Positions 8,538 through 16,665 of a stretch of DNA of 64,000 bases are shown here, piece by piece. The translations under genes and the position numbers were made by a program. Positions within the stretch are counted from its first letter, which is position 1. The number at the start of each line of letters is the position of its first letter. The stretch is from NCBI GenBank assembly GCA_019115985.1, contig DXCN01000040.1:1-64000 (forward strand), in the 5' to 3' direction. Origin of the DNA: Candidatus Rothia avicola. GTDB taxonomy: Bacteria; Actinomycetota; Actinomycetes; Actinomycetales; Micrococcaceae. A model generated the notes under the pieces. That model saw nothing but the letters and a program-made list of their open reading frames with translations. It made no database searches and was not told where the DNA came from.

Positions 8538-9664
8538 GACGTACCGGTGGAAATCACGACCTGGCTACCTTCGGTCAGCCCGGTGCTGGAGTCTGTTTCA
8601 ATCATGCTGTAGCCGTTAGCGCTAAAGGTGACGCGCACGGTAATGTCACGTGTTTCGGTTCCTTCCTGAAGTTTGAGGGTACTCCCCTGCCCCGTGGTGT
8701 AGAGAGCGCTGGAGGGGACGACCAGCCCTGCCTGGGGCGATGAGTCCAGAATCAGCTCAGCGTTGAAGCGGCTCAGCCCACCCAAGTCGCTCTCGGGCAC
8801 CTGAACGGCAACGTACTTAGTGCCGGTATCAGTTCCGGTCTGTGTGTTAGGGACGGCCTGGGCCTCTGAACCTGCGTTGGCTCCGGTGGTTGTCTTTTCG
8901 CTCTTGACTTCTACCGGGTAAGTTACGGTCGCACCGGTGTTAAGGCGGAGCCTCTGACCGGTGGCAGCGTCTGGGCTCAGAGTGCCGGTCGCTGGTTTGC
9001 AGGCGAGTTCTTTCTGGCCGGAGCTCAACAGGGCAAGCGCCTCAGAGCTGACGTCCCCGGTTGAGCGGGGCTTAGATATAACGGTTGCGTGGTTGTTAAG
9101 CACAATAAAGGAACTTGCCGGGATTGCCTCCTCTTTGCTCAGGGGCTTGTAGCCGAAGCTGGTGTAGAGAACTCCCAGCGCCCGGTAAGTTTCCTCGGTG
9201 ACGGTATCTATGTCAGCGCCAACCCGTGGGAGCTGGTAGCCCAGGGCTACCAGTGCATCGTTGAGGAGCTTGGCGTCGGGCCCTTGGGCGTCCAGGGTGA
9301 GGTCGCGGTAGAGGGAGAAGCCACCCAGGAGGGTAAAGACCGGTGCGCCGTTAACCTCGGCGACCAAGCTCCCGTTGCCCAACTCTTCGCCCTGGACGAT
9401 GTCCACGCTGGTGTACTGGGCACCGGGAGCAGCGTTAGTGACAGTGAGCTCGCGCTGGTCGGTGTAGTCAACCGAGCAGACTAGTGGAAGAATGTTCTCG
9501 AGGGTTCGGTTTTCTACACTAGCGGTAATCACGCTAGCTTCTGGCGTTTGTGCTTCAGCGGCTTTCTGCTCGCTAGTTTTAAAGGAAGAGGCTATATATA
9601 CCGTCGCTCCGGTAACTACCATACAGAGTAAGGTCAGTAAAACCCAAATTTTTTTGTTCACCAT
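8534..9664 (-). CDS. Membrane-anchored adaptor with peptidoglycan-binding-like domain
   Basis: The 376-residue protein has an uncleaved N-terminal anchor (WVLLTLLCMVVTGATVYIA) followed by an extracytoplasmic region. Residues about 128-172 resemble a PG_binding_1 repeat (KLLNDALVALGY, then a T-E-E-T-Y-R-A-L helix). The C-terminal half has the beta-rich look of HlyD/MacA-type adaptors (VPESDLGGLSRFNAELIL, then GLVVPSSALY). Actinobacterial MacB-like exporters are often paired with such proteins, which presumably bridge the permease to the wall. It lies 3 bp after the lipoprotein gene and overlaps the exporter gene by 4 bp. Confidence 0.75.
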   Translation of the reverse strand: MVNKKIWVLLTLLCMVVTGATVYIASSFKTSEQKAAEAQTPEASVITASVENRTLENILPLVCSVDYTDQRELTVTNAAPGAQYTSVDIVQGEELGNGSLVAEVNGAPVFTLLGGFSLYRDLTLDAQGPDAKLLNDALVALGYQLPRVGADIDTVTEETYRALGVLYTSFGYKPLSKEEAIPASSFIVLNNHATVISKPRSTGDVSSEALALLSSGQKELACKPATGTLSPDAATGQRLRLNTGATVTYPVEVKSEKTTTGANAGSEAQAVPNTQTGTDTGTKYVAVQVPESDLGGLSRFNAELILDSSPQAGLVVPSSALYTTGQGSTLKLQEGTETRDITVRVTFSANGYSMIETDSSTGLTEGSQVVISTGTS

Positions 9665-9667
9665 ATC

Positions 9668-10543
9668 TTATGATTTGCTCAGAATCTCGGGAGCATTTTT
9701 CTCCGCTATCCGTTTAGCTTGGGTGAGCTGGTCAATAACGCCCTCATTATCGGCCAGGAAAGTAGTTAGGTAAGCATTGAGGATGTCTGTTGTGACCTCC
9801 TCAAAGTTCACTTGCTGGCGACATTGGGCATCGTAAATAGCCAGTTGATGGGAATCCATGCTGGTGTCAATAGTTGCTAAATCAGGATTATCGATTTCAA
9901 CCCCATGATGGTCCTTCATGCACGTACGCCACAGACCAATCAGATCAGAGTATCTTTCATCCTCTTTTACTGCGTTCACATAGGGTAGGGGCAGGTTGAG
10001 AATACCGCTTTCAAAAAGTACTCCGGCTTCAGCACTGCCAAAGACTGCCTTGTAAGACTGGGCTAGGCAACCGTCGGCAGCGATTGCTCCTGGCACCCCC
10101 TCAACGCTTATGCCGCCGTTTTCTGGGTTTCCCATATATGCAGCCCAGGAAGCGTCGTCTATCGCCGGTAGGTTTTGCTCAACATTTGTGGTTGGCGTCT
10201 GGTAACCATATTGCTGTGCGTCCTCAGGACTCAGCGGACTGGGTGAGAGTTGAGAACGGATACTAAAACTTTGACTTGTAGGACGTTGTGGCCAGGTGAG
10301 GTTTTGTTCTTGTAAGCACTGGGCAGTAGCTACCTCTTTGGCCTGCTGGGCGGCAGGTGCCATGCTGAATAAGGTATTGACTTTCTCAATTGCCTGGCTA
10401 TCTGGCGATGAGGCAGCCTTGATGTCGACGCTAGATTCACTGCCTGCAGTTGAGTCAGTTTCGTTTGAGACTCCGCACCCGACGAGGCTAGCAGAAACCA
10501 AAACAGCCACAAGAATCTTATGGATACTGCTTCTTTTAACCAT
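9668..10543 (-). CDS. Lipoprotein of the I36/ABC export cassette, unknown function
   Basis: The 291-residue precursor has a clear lipoprotein signal: basic MVKRSSIHK, a hydrophobic core and lipobox LVGC with the lipidated Cys at about residue 23. The mature part has four further cysteines (in AQCLQ, DGCLA, WRTCM, DAQCR), which could form two disulfides, and no family was recognised. It is followed after 3 bp by the adaptor gene and preceded by a hairpin and the I36-like gene. Roles as a surface chaperone, receptor or immunity protein for the secreted product are inferred only from position. Confidence 0.7.
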   Translation of the reverse strand: MVKRSSIHKILVAVLVSASLVGCGVSNETDSTAGSESSVDIKAASSPDSQAIEKVNTLFSMAPAAQQAKEVATAQCLQEQNLTWPQRPTSQSFSIRSQLSPSPLSPEDAQQYGYQTPTTNVEQNLPAIDDASWAAYMGNPENGGISVEGVPGAIAADGCLAQSYKAVFGSAEAGVLFESGILNLPLPYVNAVKEDERYSDLIGLWRTCMKDHHGVEIDNPDLATIDTSMDSHQLAIYDAQCRQQVNFEEVTTDILNAYLTTFLADNEGVIDQLTQAKRIAEKNAPEILSKS

Positions 10544-10565
10544 GATTTCTCCCTGTAATAAACCC

Positions 10566-10604
10566 GATGTACCCGGTAGCAGCTAGGTGTATACCGGGCA
10601 CATC
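10566..10604 (-). other. Intergenic hairpin between the I36-like gene and the lipoprotein gene
   Basis: GATGT..CCCGGTA (from 10566) pairs with TACCGGG..ACATC (to 10604) with one internal mismatch. No strong U-run follows. A partial terminator or RNA-stability hairpin here would let the first, secreted gene be expressed more than the export genes, a common arrangement in bacteriocin-like operons. Confidence 0.55.
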
Positions 10605-10629
10605 AAGCATTGAAGAATGTTATTACGAT

Positions 10630-11049
10630 TTAAACTTGTTTGACAAAATCTGCTTTGTTGTCAAAATTGGCATTGCGTCCCAAGTTGTCTTCATACCAGC
10701 CAGGAGGAAGAGTCTGAGCGATGAATTCACCTGATCCTCGCCGCCATTCTCCAATTCCCATCGATACGTACCTGTTGGCGTTGATCCATGACGATGCCTT
10801 ATCATGCAGATGCCCATTTAAATCCGTGTAAGCAGCGAATCCACTAATGTCCTGCCGGGCCCCACCAAAATTATTATCTGCATGGACGCAGATAGTAGAG
10901 GTCGGGCAGTGGAAAACCGCAGCCTGTGCAGCTGGAGAAGTTACAGTCAGAAGCCCTAGGCTAAGGCTGGCTACTGCGACAAGCCCCCCCCCAGGTAGAT
11001 TTGTGTGAAGACATATGCCTTCATCCTTTCTCTTAAACTTACAAGGCAA
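10630..11049 (-). CDS. Secreted peptidase-inhibitor-I36 / crystallin-like protein (possibly frameshifted start)
   Basis: The mature part begins after a signal peptide (LVAVASLSLGLLTVTSPAAQ, cleavage expected after AQA). It has a two-Cys opening (VFHCPTSTICVHADNNFGG) and then HLHDKASSWINANRY, the pattern of I36-family (Streptomyces metalloproteinase inhibitor-like, beta/gamma-crystallin-fold) secreted proteins. The only in-frame start is a TTG at 11049 inside a palindrome, with no ribosome-binding site. The well-placed ATG at 11014, preceded by GAAGG, is one frame off because of a run of nine G (10984-10992). Eight G would give a normal signal peptide. It heads the export cassette. It could be an inhibitor, toxin or signal; the activity is unknown. 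Confidence 0.65.
   Translation of the reverse strand: MPCKFKRKDEGICLHTNLPGGGLVAVASLSLGLLTVTSPAAQAAVFHCPTSTICVHADNNFGGARQDISGFAAYTDLNGHLHDKASSWINANRYVSMGIGEWRRGSGEFIAQTLPPGWYEDNLGRNANFDNKADFVKQV
10984..10992. repeat. Nine-base homopolymer (G on the coding strand) in the signal-peptide region
   Basis: Nine consecutive C on the plus strand. With nine bases the ATG at 11014 reads into a stop after 17 codons; with eight (or eleven) it reads into the secreted protein. With ten bases the ATG at 11024 would be in frame instead. Long G tracts slip during replication, so this is a candidate contingency (phase-variable) site or a sequencing error. Confidence 0.8.
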
Positions 11050-11082
11050 AATTGCCTAGCAAGATTAGGCATCTTTGCCTAA
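11044..11082. promoter_or_regulatory. Two palindromes upstream of the I36-like gene (candidate operator)
   Basis: TTAGGCA-TCTT-TGCCTAA (11065-11082) and AGGCAA-AA-TTGCCT (11044-11057) are both perfect dyads sharing the half-site AGGCA. They lie just upstream of the ATG at 11014 and downstream of a TATAGT/TTGACA pair (11085-11090 and 11114-11119, with a long 23-bp spacer). A dimeric repressor or activator is the likely reader. Confidence 0.6.
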
Positions 11083-11128
11083 TGACTATAGAGTGGCATA
11101 CAGCACCTTTTAATGTCAATACTCTTGA

Positions 11129-11165
11129 CAAAAATCGCCCCCTACCAACAGGTAGGAGGCGATTC
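11129..11165 (-). terminator. Terminator of nusG
   Basis: On the minus strand ATCGCC..CCTACC pairs with GGTAGG..GGCGAT across TGTT (one mismatch), followed by five T. It lies 23 bp after the nusG stop and separates nusG from the accessory cassette. Confidence 0.9.
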
Positions 11166-11187
11166 CTTAATTTAGACTCAAGAGGTC

Positions 11188-11934
11188 TTACATCTTCGAC
11201 ACCTGTGAGAAATTCAGGGTCACGGGGGTCTCGCGTTCGAAGACGGAAATCAGCACAACCATGGATGAGGCTGCGGCGTTAATCTCTGCGATAGTTGCGG
11301 GCATGCCCTCGAAGGGGCCTTCCTTAACGGTGACAGCCTCGCCAATCTCAAAGCCGGTTTCAACAGCGGGGGCAGCCTTGGGAGCGGCACCTGCTTCTGC
11401 CTGCTCAGCCTCAAAGACGGGAGCAAGCATGTCGACAACCTCATCGAGGCGCAGGGGAACCGGATTGTAGGCGTCCTGGCCCACGAAGCCAGTCACGCCG
11501 GGGGTGTGGCGTACAACGCCCCAGCTCTCGTCGGTCAGGTTCATACGCACCAGAGCGTAGCCGGGGACGCGCACACGGCGAACCAGCTTCTTGGTGGTGT
11601 TCTTGACCTCCATGACCTCTTCCATGGGGACCTGAACTTCGAAGATGTCATCTTCAGCGTTCATGGTCTGGGCACGGGATTCGAGGTTAGCCTTGACCTT
11701 GTTCTCGTAGCCGGCGTAGGTGTGAATGACGAACCATTCACCTTCCTGGCGACGTAGCTTAGCCTTGAACTCTTCGAGCGGGTCAACGGCGGGCTCGCCA
11801 GCTTCTTCAGCTTCGGTGGCTTCTTCGACGAGCTCAGCGGCTGCTACTTCAACAGCCTCGTGGCCCTCTTCGGTTGCCTGCTCTGCGGGTTCTACGACCT
11901 CTTCGGTTTCAGGTGCAACTTCCTGCTCGGACAC
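11188..11934 (-). CDS. nusG: Transcription termination/antitermination protein NusG
   Basis: NusG binds RNA polymerase and Rho and supports processive transcription and coupling to ribosomes. The 248-residue product has an acidic, Ala/Glu-rich N-terminal extension of about 65 residues, common in actinobacteria. The NGN domain follows (WFVIHTYAGYENKVKANLE, then VRVPGYALVRMNL) and then a C-terminal KOW domain (KEGPFEGMPATIAEIN). The start is GTG at 11934 with AGGAG just upstream. It follows secE by about 100 bp, as usual, but rplK does not follow it here. Confidence 0.96.
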   Translation of the reverse strand: MSEQEVAPETEEVVEPAEQATEEGHEAVEVAAAELVEEATEAEEAGEPAVDPLEEFKAKLRRQEGEWFVIHTYAGYENKVKANLESRAQTMNAEDDIFEVQVPMEEVMEVKNTTKKLVRRVRVPGYALVRMNLTDESWGVVRHTPGVTGFVGQDAYNPVPLRLDEVVDMLAPVFEAEQAEAGAAPKAAPAVETGFEIGEAVTVKEGPFEGMPATIAEINAAASSMVVLISVFERETPVTLNFSQVSKM

Positions 11935-12035
11935 GCTCTCCTGCTTTCGTCATTGGGGTTTACTTGAAGGCGCGCACGCCCTACATACACAAAAGATTCT
12001 ACGGGTTAGGCCGCCGTCGGCCTAGCTTCGTGCTT

Positions 12036-12299
12036 CTAGTTGATGCCGTTACCAAAAATCCAGAAGGCTCCCTGACCGAAAACGTAATCTAGGCCCGAGA
12101 TCAAGAGCATCATAAAAGCAACGAAGAAAAGAACAATAATCACGTACTGCACCAGCTCTTTACCGGTGGGGGTGGTGACTTTTTTGAGTTCCGCGATAAC
12201 TTCGCGCAAGAACTGGAAAATACGGCCGAAGAAGCCCAGCTTCCTCTCTGCACCTGGTTCTTCAGACTCGGCGGTCCTGGCGGCGATTGATTTAGCCAT
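12036..12299 (-). CDS. secE: Preprotein translocase subunit SecE
   Basis: SecE clamps SecY in the Sec channel. The 87-residue product is the short, single-helix type usual in Gram-positives: a polar N-terminus, the conserved amphipathic segment FLREVIAELKKVTTPTGKEL and one membrane helix (VQYVIIVLFFVAFMMLLIS). The ATG at 12299 has GAAAGGGG upstream and matches the family start (MAKSIAAR). It lies between tRNA-Trp and nusG, the conserved actinobacterial order. Confidence 0.94.
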   Translation of the reverse strand: MAKSIAARTAESEEPGAERKLGFFGRIFQFLREVIAELKKVTTPTGKELVQYVIIVLFFVAFMMLLISGLDYVFGQGAFWIFGNGIN

Positions 12300-12374
12300 G
12301 GTAGGCCCGCCCCTTTCTAGACTCATCATGAACATGAACTGTTCGATTGACAAATAAACCTGTGAGGCTTGAAG

Positions 12375-12447
12375 CAGGGCGGACAGGACTCGAACCTGCA
12401 ACCTGCGGTTTTGGAGACCGCTGCTCTACCAATTGAGCCACCGCCCT
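12375..12447 (-). tRNA. trnW: tRNA-Trp (CCA)
   Basis: The 73-nt cloverleaf has acceptor AGGGCGG/CCGCCCT with discriminator G, anticodon arm GCGGT-CTCCAAA-ACCGC (anticodon CCA) and a TTCGAGT T-loop. CCA is not encoded. It lies immediately upstream of secE and probably shares its transcript. Confidence 0.96.
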
Positions 12448-12528
12448 TTGAAGGATACCCCTTCAAGGAGGTTCGAAACCCATCACGGGCACAGACCTAA
12501 AGCTGTTCGGTTGCGAACAACGTTATCT

Positions 12529-12557
12529 ACTGTAGAACATATTTTTTGCTTTGGCAA
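12529..12557 (-). promoter_or_regulatory. Promoter of tRNA-Trp-secE-nusG
   Basis: On the minus strand, TTGCCA (12552-12557), exactly 17 bp, then TACAGT (12529-12534). Transcription would start near 12522. The dyad TGTTCG-GTTG-CGAACA (12504-12519) lies just downstream, in the untranslated leader. Confidence 0.65.
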
Positions 12558-12698
12558 TTTGGTGCGTGCCAGCCTCTCTTTAGGCACCCGCCCACCCTAT
12601 GATTTAAGGGTTAGGTGCCAGCCGTCGCGCTGGCGTCCGCACCCTTATTTGCCATAACCCGACGGTCCTGCCCGCAGGACGGAAGCGAGAACCTCCCC

Positions 12699-13901
12699 AT
12701 GACTGCCCGCGTATCACGCCGCATTGGCGCTATCGCCCCCTCGGCCACCCTCGTCGTTGACGCTAAAGCTAAGGCCCTCAAGGCGCAAGGACGCCCGGTA
12801 ATCGGTTTTGGTGCGGGCGAGCCCGACTTCCCCACCCCCGACTACATTGTGGACGCCGCCCGCAAGGCTCTCGAGGACCCCGCCAACTTCCGCTACACCC
12901 AGGCCGCAGGCCTCCCCGAACTTAAACAGGCTATTGCGGAGAAGACCAAGCGGGATTCCGGTATCGATATTGACGCCTCCCAGGTCATCGTGACCAACGG
13001 CGGCAAGCAGGCCGTCTACCAGGCCTTTGCCACCGTCATTGATGAGGGCGACGATGTGCTGCTGCCCGCCCCCTACTGGACTACCTACCCCGAGGCTATC
13101 CGCCTGGCTGGCGGCAACCCTATCGAGGTCTTCGCGGGAGCCGACAAGGAATACAAGGTCACCCCCGACATGCTGGAGGCAGCCTACACCCCCGCCACCA
13201 AGGCCCTGATTTTTGTATCCCCCTCTAACCCCACCGGTGCGGTCTATACCCCCGAAGAAACCAAGGCTATTGGCGAGTGGGCGCTGGAGAAGGGCATCAT
13301 CGTGCTCACCGATGAAATTTATGAGCACCTCACCTACGACGGCGTGCCCTTCACCTCCATCGTCAAGGCTGTGCCCGCCCTGGCTGAGAACACCGTCATT
13401 CTCAACGGTGTGGCCAAGACCTACGCCATGACCGGCTGGCGCGTGGGCTGGATGATTGCCCCCGCCGACATCACCAAGGCGGCAACCAATCTGCAGTCGC
13501 ACATGACCTCTAACGTCAACAACATCGCCCAGCTGGCAGCACTTGAAGCTGTCTCGGGCCCCCTCGACGCCGTCAACGAGATGCACAAGGCCTTCGACCG
13601 CCGCCGCAAGACTATCGTTGAGGGGCTTAACGCTATCGAGGGCGTCCACTGCCCCACCCCCAAGGGCGCCTTCTACGCCTACGCCGACGTCACCGGCCTG
13701 CTGGGCAAGACCATTGCGGGCAAAACCCCGCAGACCTCCGCTGAGCTTGCCGAAATCATTCTGGAAGAGGCCGAAGTAGCGGTTGTTCCCGGTGAGGCTT
13801 TTGGCCCCTCTGGGTACCTGCGCCTGTCCTACGCCCTGGGCGATGAAGACCTCGCCGAAGGCCTGGCCCGCATGCAGAAGCTGCTGGCAACCGCAGAGTA
13901 G
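12699..13901 (+). CDS. aspC: Pyridoxal-phosphate aminotransferase (aspartate aminotransferase type)
   Basis: The 400-residue fold-type I aminotransferase is of the class I (I-gamma) aspartate/tyrosine group, which exchanges amino groups between aspartate and 2-oxoglutarate. Key segments are [11 protein letters not shown] near the N-terminus, [10 protein letters not shown], and the PLP-lysine motif [16 protein letters not shown]. The arginine that binds the substrate carboxylate is near the C-terminus (GYLRLSYA). The ATG at 12699 fits the family ([18 protein letters not shown]). The open frame extends 28 codons further, over the promoter region of secE. In actinobacteria this gene is commonly divergent from secE. 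Exact amino-acid preference is not certain. Confidence 0.9.
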   Translation: MTARVSRRIGAIAPSATLVVDAKAKALKAQGRPVIGFGAGEPDFPTPDYIVDAARKALEDPANFRYTQAAGLPELKQAIAEKTKRDSGIDIDASQVIVTNGGKQAVYQAFATVIDEGDDVLLPAPYWTTYPEAIRLAGGNPIEVFAGADKEYKVTPDMLEAAYTPATKALIFVSPSNPTGAVYTPEETKAIGEWALEKGIIVLTDEIYEHLTYDGVPFTSIVKAVPALAENTVILNGVAKTYAMTGWRVGWMIAPADITKAATNLQSHMTSNVNNIAQLAALEAVSGPLDAVNEMHKAFDRRRKTIVEGLNAIEGVHCPTPKGAFYAYADVTGLLGKTIAGKTPQTSAELAEIILEEAEVAVVPGEAFGPSGYLRLSYALGDEDLAEGLARMQKLLATAE

Positions 13902-13949
13902 TTTGCCTGACGCGGGTATACAGGCGCGTGCGCCTCAGTGGTACGCAGG

Positions 13950-13993
13950 ACGCCCCTACCACACATTTATTGGGCTGTTGGTAGGGGCGTTTC
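13950..13993 (+). terminator. Terminator of the aminotransferase gene
   Basis: The 12-bp stem ACGCCCCTACCA with its perfect complement (13950-13961 and 13979-13990) is followed by TTTCTGTT. It is 48 bp past the stop. Confidence 0.8.
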
Positions 13994-14033
13994 TGTTAAC
14001 CGGATATGCACGAAAGGGCAGATTTCCAGGTAA

Positions 14034-14141
14034 GGCGCTCCGGACGCCCCTGGAGCCGACTGGCTGGGGCTGGCATGAATTGCTTGTGAGCGCCAGCGAA
14101 CCAGCAAGAAGGTTAGTCGGCAAAGGGGCGTCCGGAGCGCC
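14034..14141 (+). repeat. Intergenic structured repeat, copy A
   Basis: One of four related elements in the window. Perfect 17-bp outer arms (14034-14050 and 14125-14141, GGCGCTCCGGACGCCCC and complement), an inner arm GCCGACT/AGTCGGC, and the shared core with GGGGCTGGCATGAAT and GTGAGCGCCAGCGAACCAGC. It lies between the aminotransferase terminator and pfkA. The rest of this 455-bp gap holds only a TACAAT -10-like hexamer at 14250-14255 before pfkA. Confidence 0.85.
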
Positions 14142-14357
14142 AGAAACTAGAATCCCTCCCGCCCCTAAAGTCGTATTTGACTCTTACTCAGCGACCCAAA
14201 ACATACAGCGCAACCTACCCCACAGCTACCCAACGCAACCCCTCTTTACTACAATAGAAACCAACAAAGACCCACACTTTGGGCTGCCTAAACGGGCAAA
14301 AACCCAACAGGGTCACCATCATCATTCCCCACCAGGAATAACACAAGGAGTTTCTCC

Positions 14358-15389
14358 ATGAAGATCGGTCTGCTTACCTCCGGCGGCGACTGCCCCGGCC
14401 TGAACGCTGTTATCCGTGGCGCTGTGCTCAATGGCGTCAAGACCTACGGCGACGAGTTCGTTGGCTTCCGTGACGGCTGGCGCGGTGTTGTTGAAGGCGA
14501 CTTCATGGACCTGCCCCGCACCAAGGTTCGTGGTCTGGCTCGTACCGGTGGCACCATTCTGGGCACTTCCCGTACTAACCCCTTCGATGGCCCTAAGGGT
14601 GGCCCCGAGAACATCGAAATCATGATGGAGCGCAACGGTATCGACGCTATTGTCGCTATCGGTGGCGAGGGCACCCTGGCCGGTGCTAAGCGCCTGGCTG
14701 ACGCGGGTCTGCCCGTGGTTGGTGTTCCCAAGACCATTGATAACGATCTGCAGGCAACCGATTACACCTTCGGTTTCGACACCGCCGTTTCCATCGCAAC
14801 CGACGCCCTGGATCGCCTGCGCACCACCGGTGAGTCCCACCACCGTGCCATGGTCGCTGAGGTCATGGGCCGCCACGTCGGTTGGATTGCCCTGCACTCC
14901 GGTATGTCCGGCGGTGCCCACGCCATCCTGATTCCCGAGGTCAAGGTCTCAATGGAAGAGGTTTCCGGCTGGGTCAAGGAAGTTCACGACCGCGGCCGCT
15001 CTCCCCTGATTGTTGTTGCTGAGGGTTTCATCCCCGAGGGCTTCGACGATGTAATGGCTGGTAAGGGTCAGGAGAAGGACGGCCGCCCCCGCCTGGGCGG
15101 TATCGGCGACTGGGTTGCTCAGGAAATTGAGCGCATCACCGGCATTGAAACCCGTAACACCACCCTGGGTCATATCCAGCGCGGTGGCGCCCCCACCGGC
15201 TTTGACCGCGTGCTCTCAACCCGCCTGGGTATCCAGGTTGTCGATATGATTCACGACAAGGAGTGGGGCAAGATGGTTGCCATGCAGGGCACCGAGATTA
15301 AGCGCGTTGACTTCGCTGAGGCCCTCAACGGCCTGAAGACCGTTCCGGTCCACCGCTACGAAGAGGCTAAGGTTCTCTTCGGCCGCTAG
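14358..15389 (+). CDS. pfkA: 6-phosphofructokinase
   Basis: This enzyme phosphorylates fructose 6-phosphate in glycolysis. The 343-residue product starts MKIGLLTSGGDCPGLNAVIR and is preceded by AAGGAG. GGEGT (102-106) and PKTIDND (124-130) are the phosphoryl-donor and catalytic motifs. Gly at the 105 position with Lys at 125 is the mixed group III pattern seen in actinobacteria. ATP is the likelier donor from the glycine, but pyrophosphate use cannot be excluded by reading alone. It stands alone with its own strong terminator. Confidence 0.95.
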   Translation: MKIGLLTSGGDCPGLNAVIRGAVLNGVKTYGDEFVGFRDGWRGVVEGDFMDLPRTKVRGLARTGGTILGTSRTNPFDGPKGGPENIEIMMERNGIDAIVAIGGEGTLAGAKRLADAGLPVVGVPKTIDNDLQATDYTFGFDTAVSIATDALDRLRTTGESHHRAMVAEVMGRHVGWIALHSGMSGGAHAILIPEVKVSMEEVSGWVKEVHDRGRSPLIVVAEGFIPEGFDDVMAGKGQEKDGRPRLGGIGDWVAQEIERITGIETRNTTLGHIQRGGAPTGFDRVLSTRLGIQVVDMIHDKEWGKMVAMQGTEIKRVDFAEALNGLKTVPVHRYEEAKVLFGR

Positions 15390-15411
15390 GCCACACACCT
15401 CACACTAGAAA

Positions 15412-15453
15412 CGACTGCCTCCCCAAGGATCCTTGGGGAGGCAGTCGTTTTTA
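15412..15453 (+). terminator. Terminator between convergent pfkA and ygfZ
   Basis: A perfect 19-bp palindrome (ACGACTGCCTCCCCAAGGA and complement) is followed by five T on the plus strand. It is the main terminator of pfkA. Confidence 0.93.
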
Positions 15454-15522
15454 TCGGCTCTTGCTTTACCGTGTCTGTGCTGTGTCTGCGCCGTGTCTAC
15501 CGTGGTGCGGGTTCAGAGAACC

Positions 15523-16665
15523 TTAGCGCAGAAAGTCCCCCCTGTTCCGGCGTCCTGCCATCTGCCCGGCGTCCGGAGCAACAATCACGGTCTGGGCGGC
15601 AGCGTACTGGGTGGTGGCGGGGTTGCCGTCGGCGTCCGTATCGCCCCCGTCAACGACACGCAGGGTAGCAGCGGGGTCAACCGAGCGCTTCAGGACGGCC
15701 AGGGCGATAGGCCCAGCCTCGTGGTGCAGGGCCACCGAGGTCACGGTGCCCACCTTCTTCTCACCGTTCATCACAGCAGAACCGGCAGCGGGCAGGGTGT
15801 GCTCGGAGCCGTCCAGGTCGAGGAAGGTCAAGCGGCGGGGCGGGTGCCCCAGGTTGTGCACGCGGGCCACGGTCTCCTGGCCCTTGTAGCAGCCCTTATC
15901 CAGGTGGACGGCAGTGCGGAGCAGGTCGAGCTCGTGGGGGATAGTTTTCTCGTCGGAGTCCATACCCACGCGCGGCCGCCAGGCCTCAATGCGCAGGGCC
16001 TCAGCAGCCCAAACCCCGGCTAGCTGTGCTCCCTCAACCGCATCGAGTAGACGGTGGGCGGGCACGATGGTCAGGTAGCGGCAGTAGGCGGACGCCGGGT
16101 GCTCCTCTTCCCCAGCGGACGCGTAGGTGTAACCCCCGGGGGCAATACCAGCGCCCCAGGGATCTACCCAGACGGTGCCGCCTGCCAGCACGGCGTCCGC
16201 GCCGTCAGCCTCCCGGGGGTCCAGGGTAGATTCGAGGACAGCGTAGGAGTCGGTGCGGTCGGCTACCTCTACCCGGAGCATAAACTTCATGCGGTTGAGG
16301 TAGTCAGCCAGGGGAGCAGCCTGGTCACGTTCGGTGATCAGCCAGACGGCGCCGTCCTTCTCAACGGCGAAAGCAGCAAACTCAATCCGCCCCTGGGGGG
16401 TCAGCAGCAGCAACTCGGCGCTGCCCCCCTCCCCCAGGCCGGTCAGCACCTGGCTTGAGAGGGTGGTCAGCCAGCTCAGCCGGTCATCGCCCGCAACCGT
16501 CACCACACCTAGGTTGGAGCGGTCCACCAGGGTGATCCTGGCGCGGCGGGCCAGGGCCCGCTGCTCAGCAACCGGGTCGCCGTAGTGGGCAGCCACCCCC
16601 GCGTCCGCCCCGGAGGCCGCAAAAGCACCCGGGCGGGACAGCAGGGGACTACGGTAGGCAGTCAC
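15523..16665 (-). CDS. ygfZ: YgfZ/GcvT-domain folate-binding protein
   Basis: YgfZ family proteins bind tetrahydrofolate and support iron-sulfur enzymes such as MiaB. The 380-residue product has the diagnostic K-G-C-Y-x-G-Q-E motif (DKGCYKGQETVARVHNLGH) with its conserved cysteine, and the GcvT-like folds around it. Translation starts at a GTG at 16665, which shares one base with the stop codon of the nitrobindin gene, so the two are coupled. The pairing of ygfZ with this FABP-like gene is common in actinobacteria. It is convergent with pfkA. Confidence 0.9.
   Translation of the reverse strand: MTAYRSPLLSRPGAFAASGADAGVAAHYGDPVAEQRALARRARITLVDRSNLGVVTVAGDDRLSWLTTLSSQVLTGLGEGGSAELLLLTPQGRIEFAAFAVEKDGAVWLITERDQAAPLADYLNRMKFMLRVEVADRTDSYAVLESTLDPREADGADAVLAGGTVWVDPWGAGIAPGGYTYASAGEEEHPASAYCRYLTIVPAHRLLDAVEGAQLAGVWAAEALRIEAWRPRVGMDSDEKTIPHELDLLRTAVHLDKGCYKGQETVARVHNLGHPPRRLTFLDLDGSEHTLPAAGSAVMNGEKKVGTVTSVALHHEAGPIALAVLKRSVDPAATLRVVDGGDTDADGNPATTQYAAAQTVIVAPDAGQMAGRRNRGDFLR

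Noticed and set aside
12504..12519. TGTTCG-GTTG-CGAACA as a possible SOS (LexA) box
   Set aside because: Actinobacterial LexA sites read CGAAC-N4-GTTCG; this dyad has the arms in the opposite order. It is kept only as an unassigned palindrome.
12714..13649. 311-codon minus-strand frame opposite the aminotransferase gene
   Set aside because: Gly/Val/Asp-rich, antisense shadow of a clear PLP enzyme with all its motifs on the plus strand.
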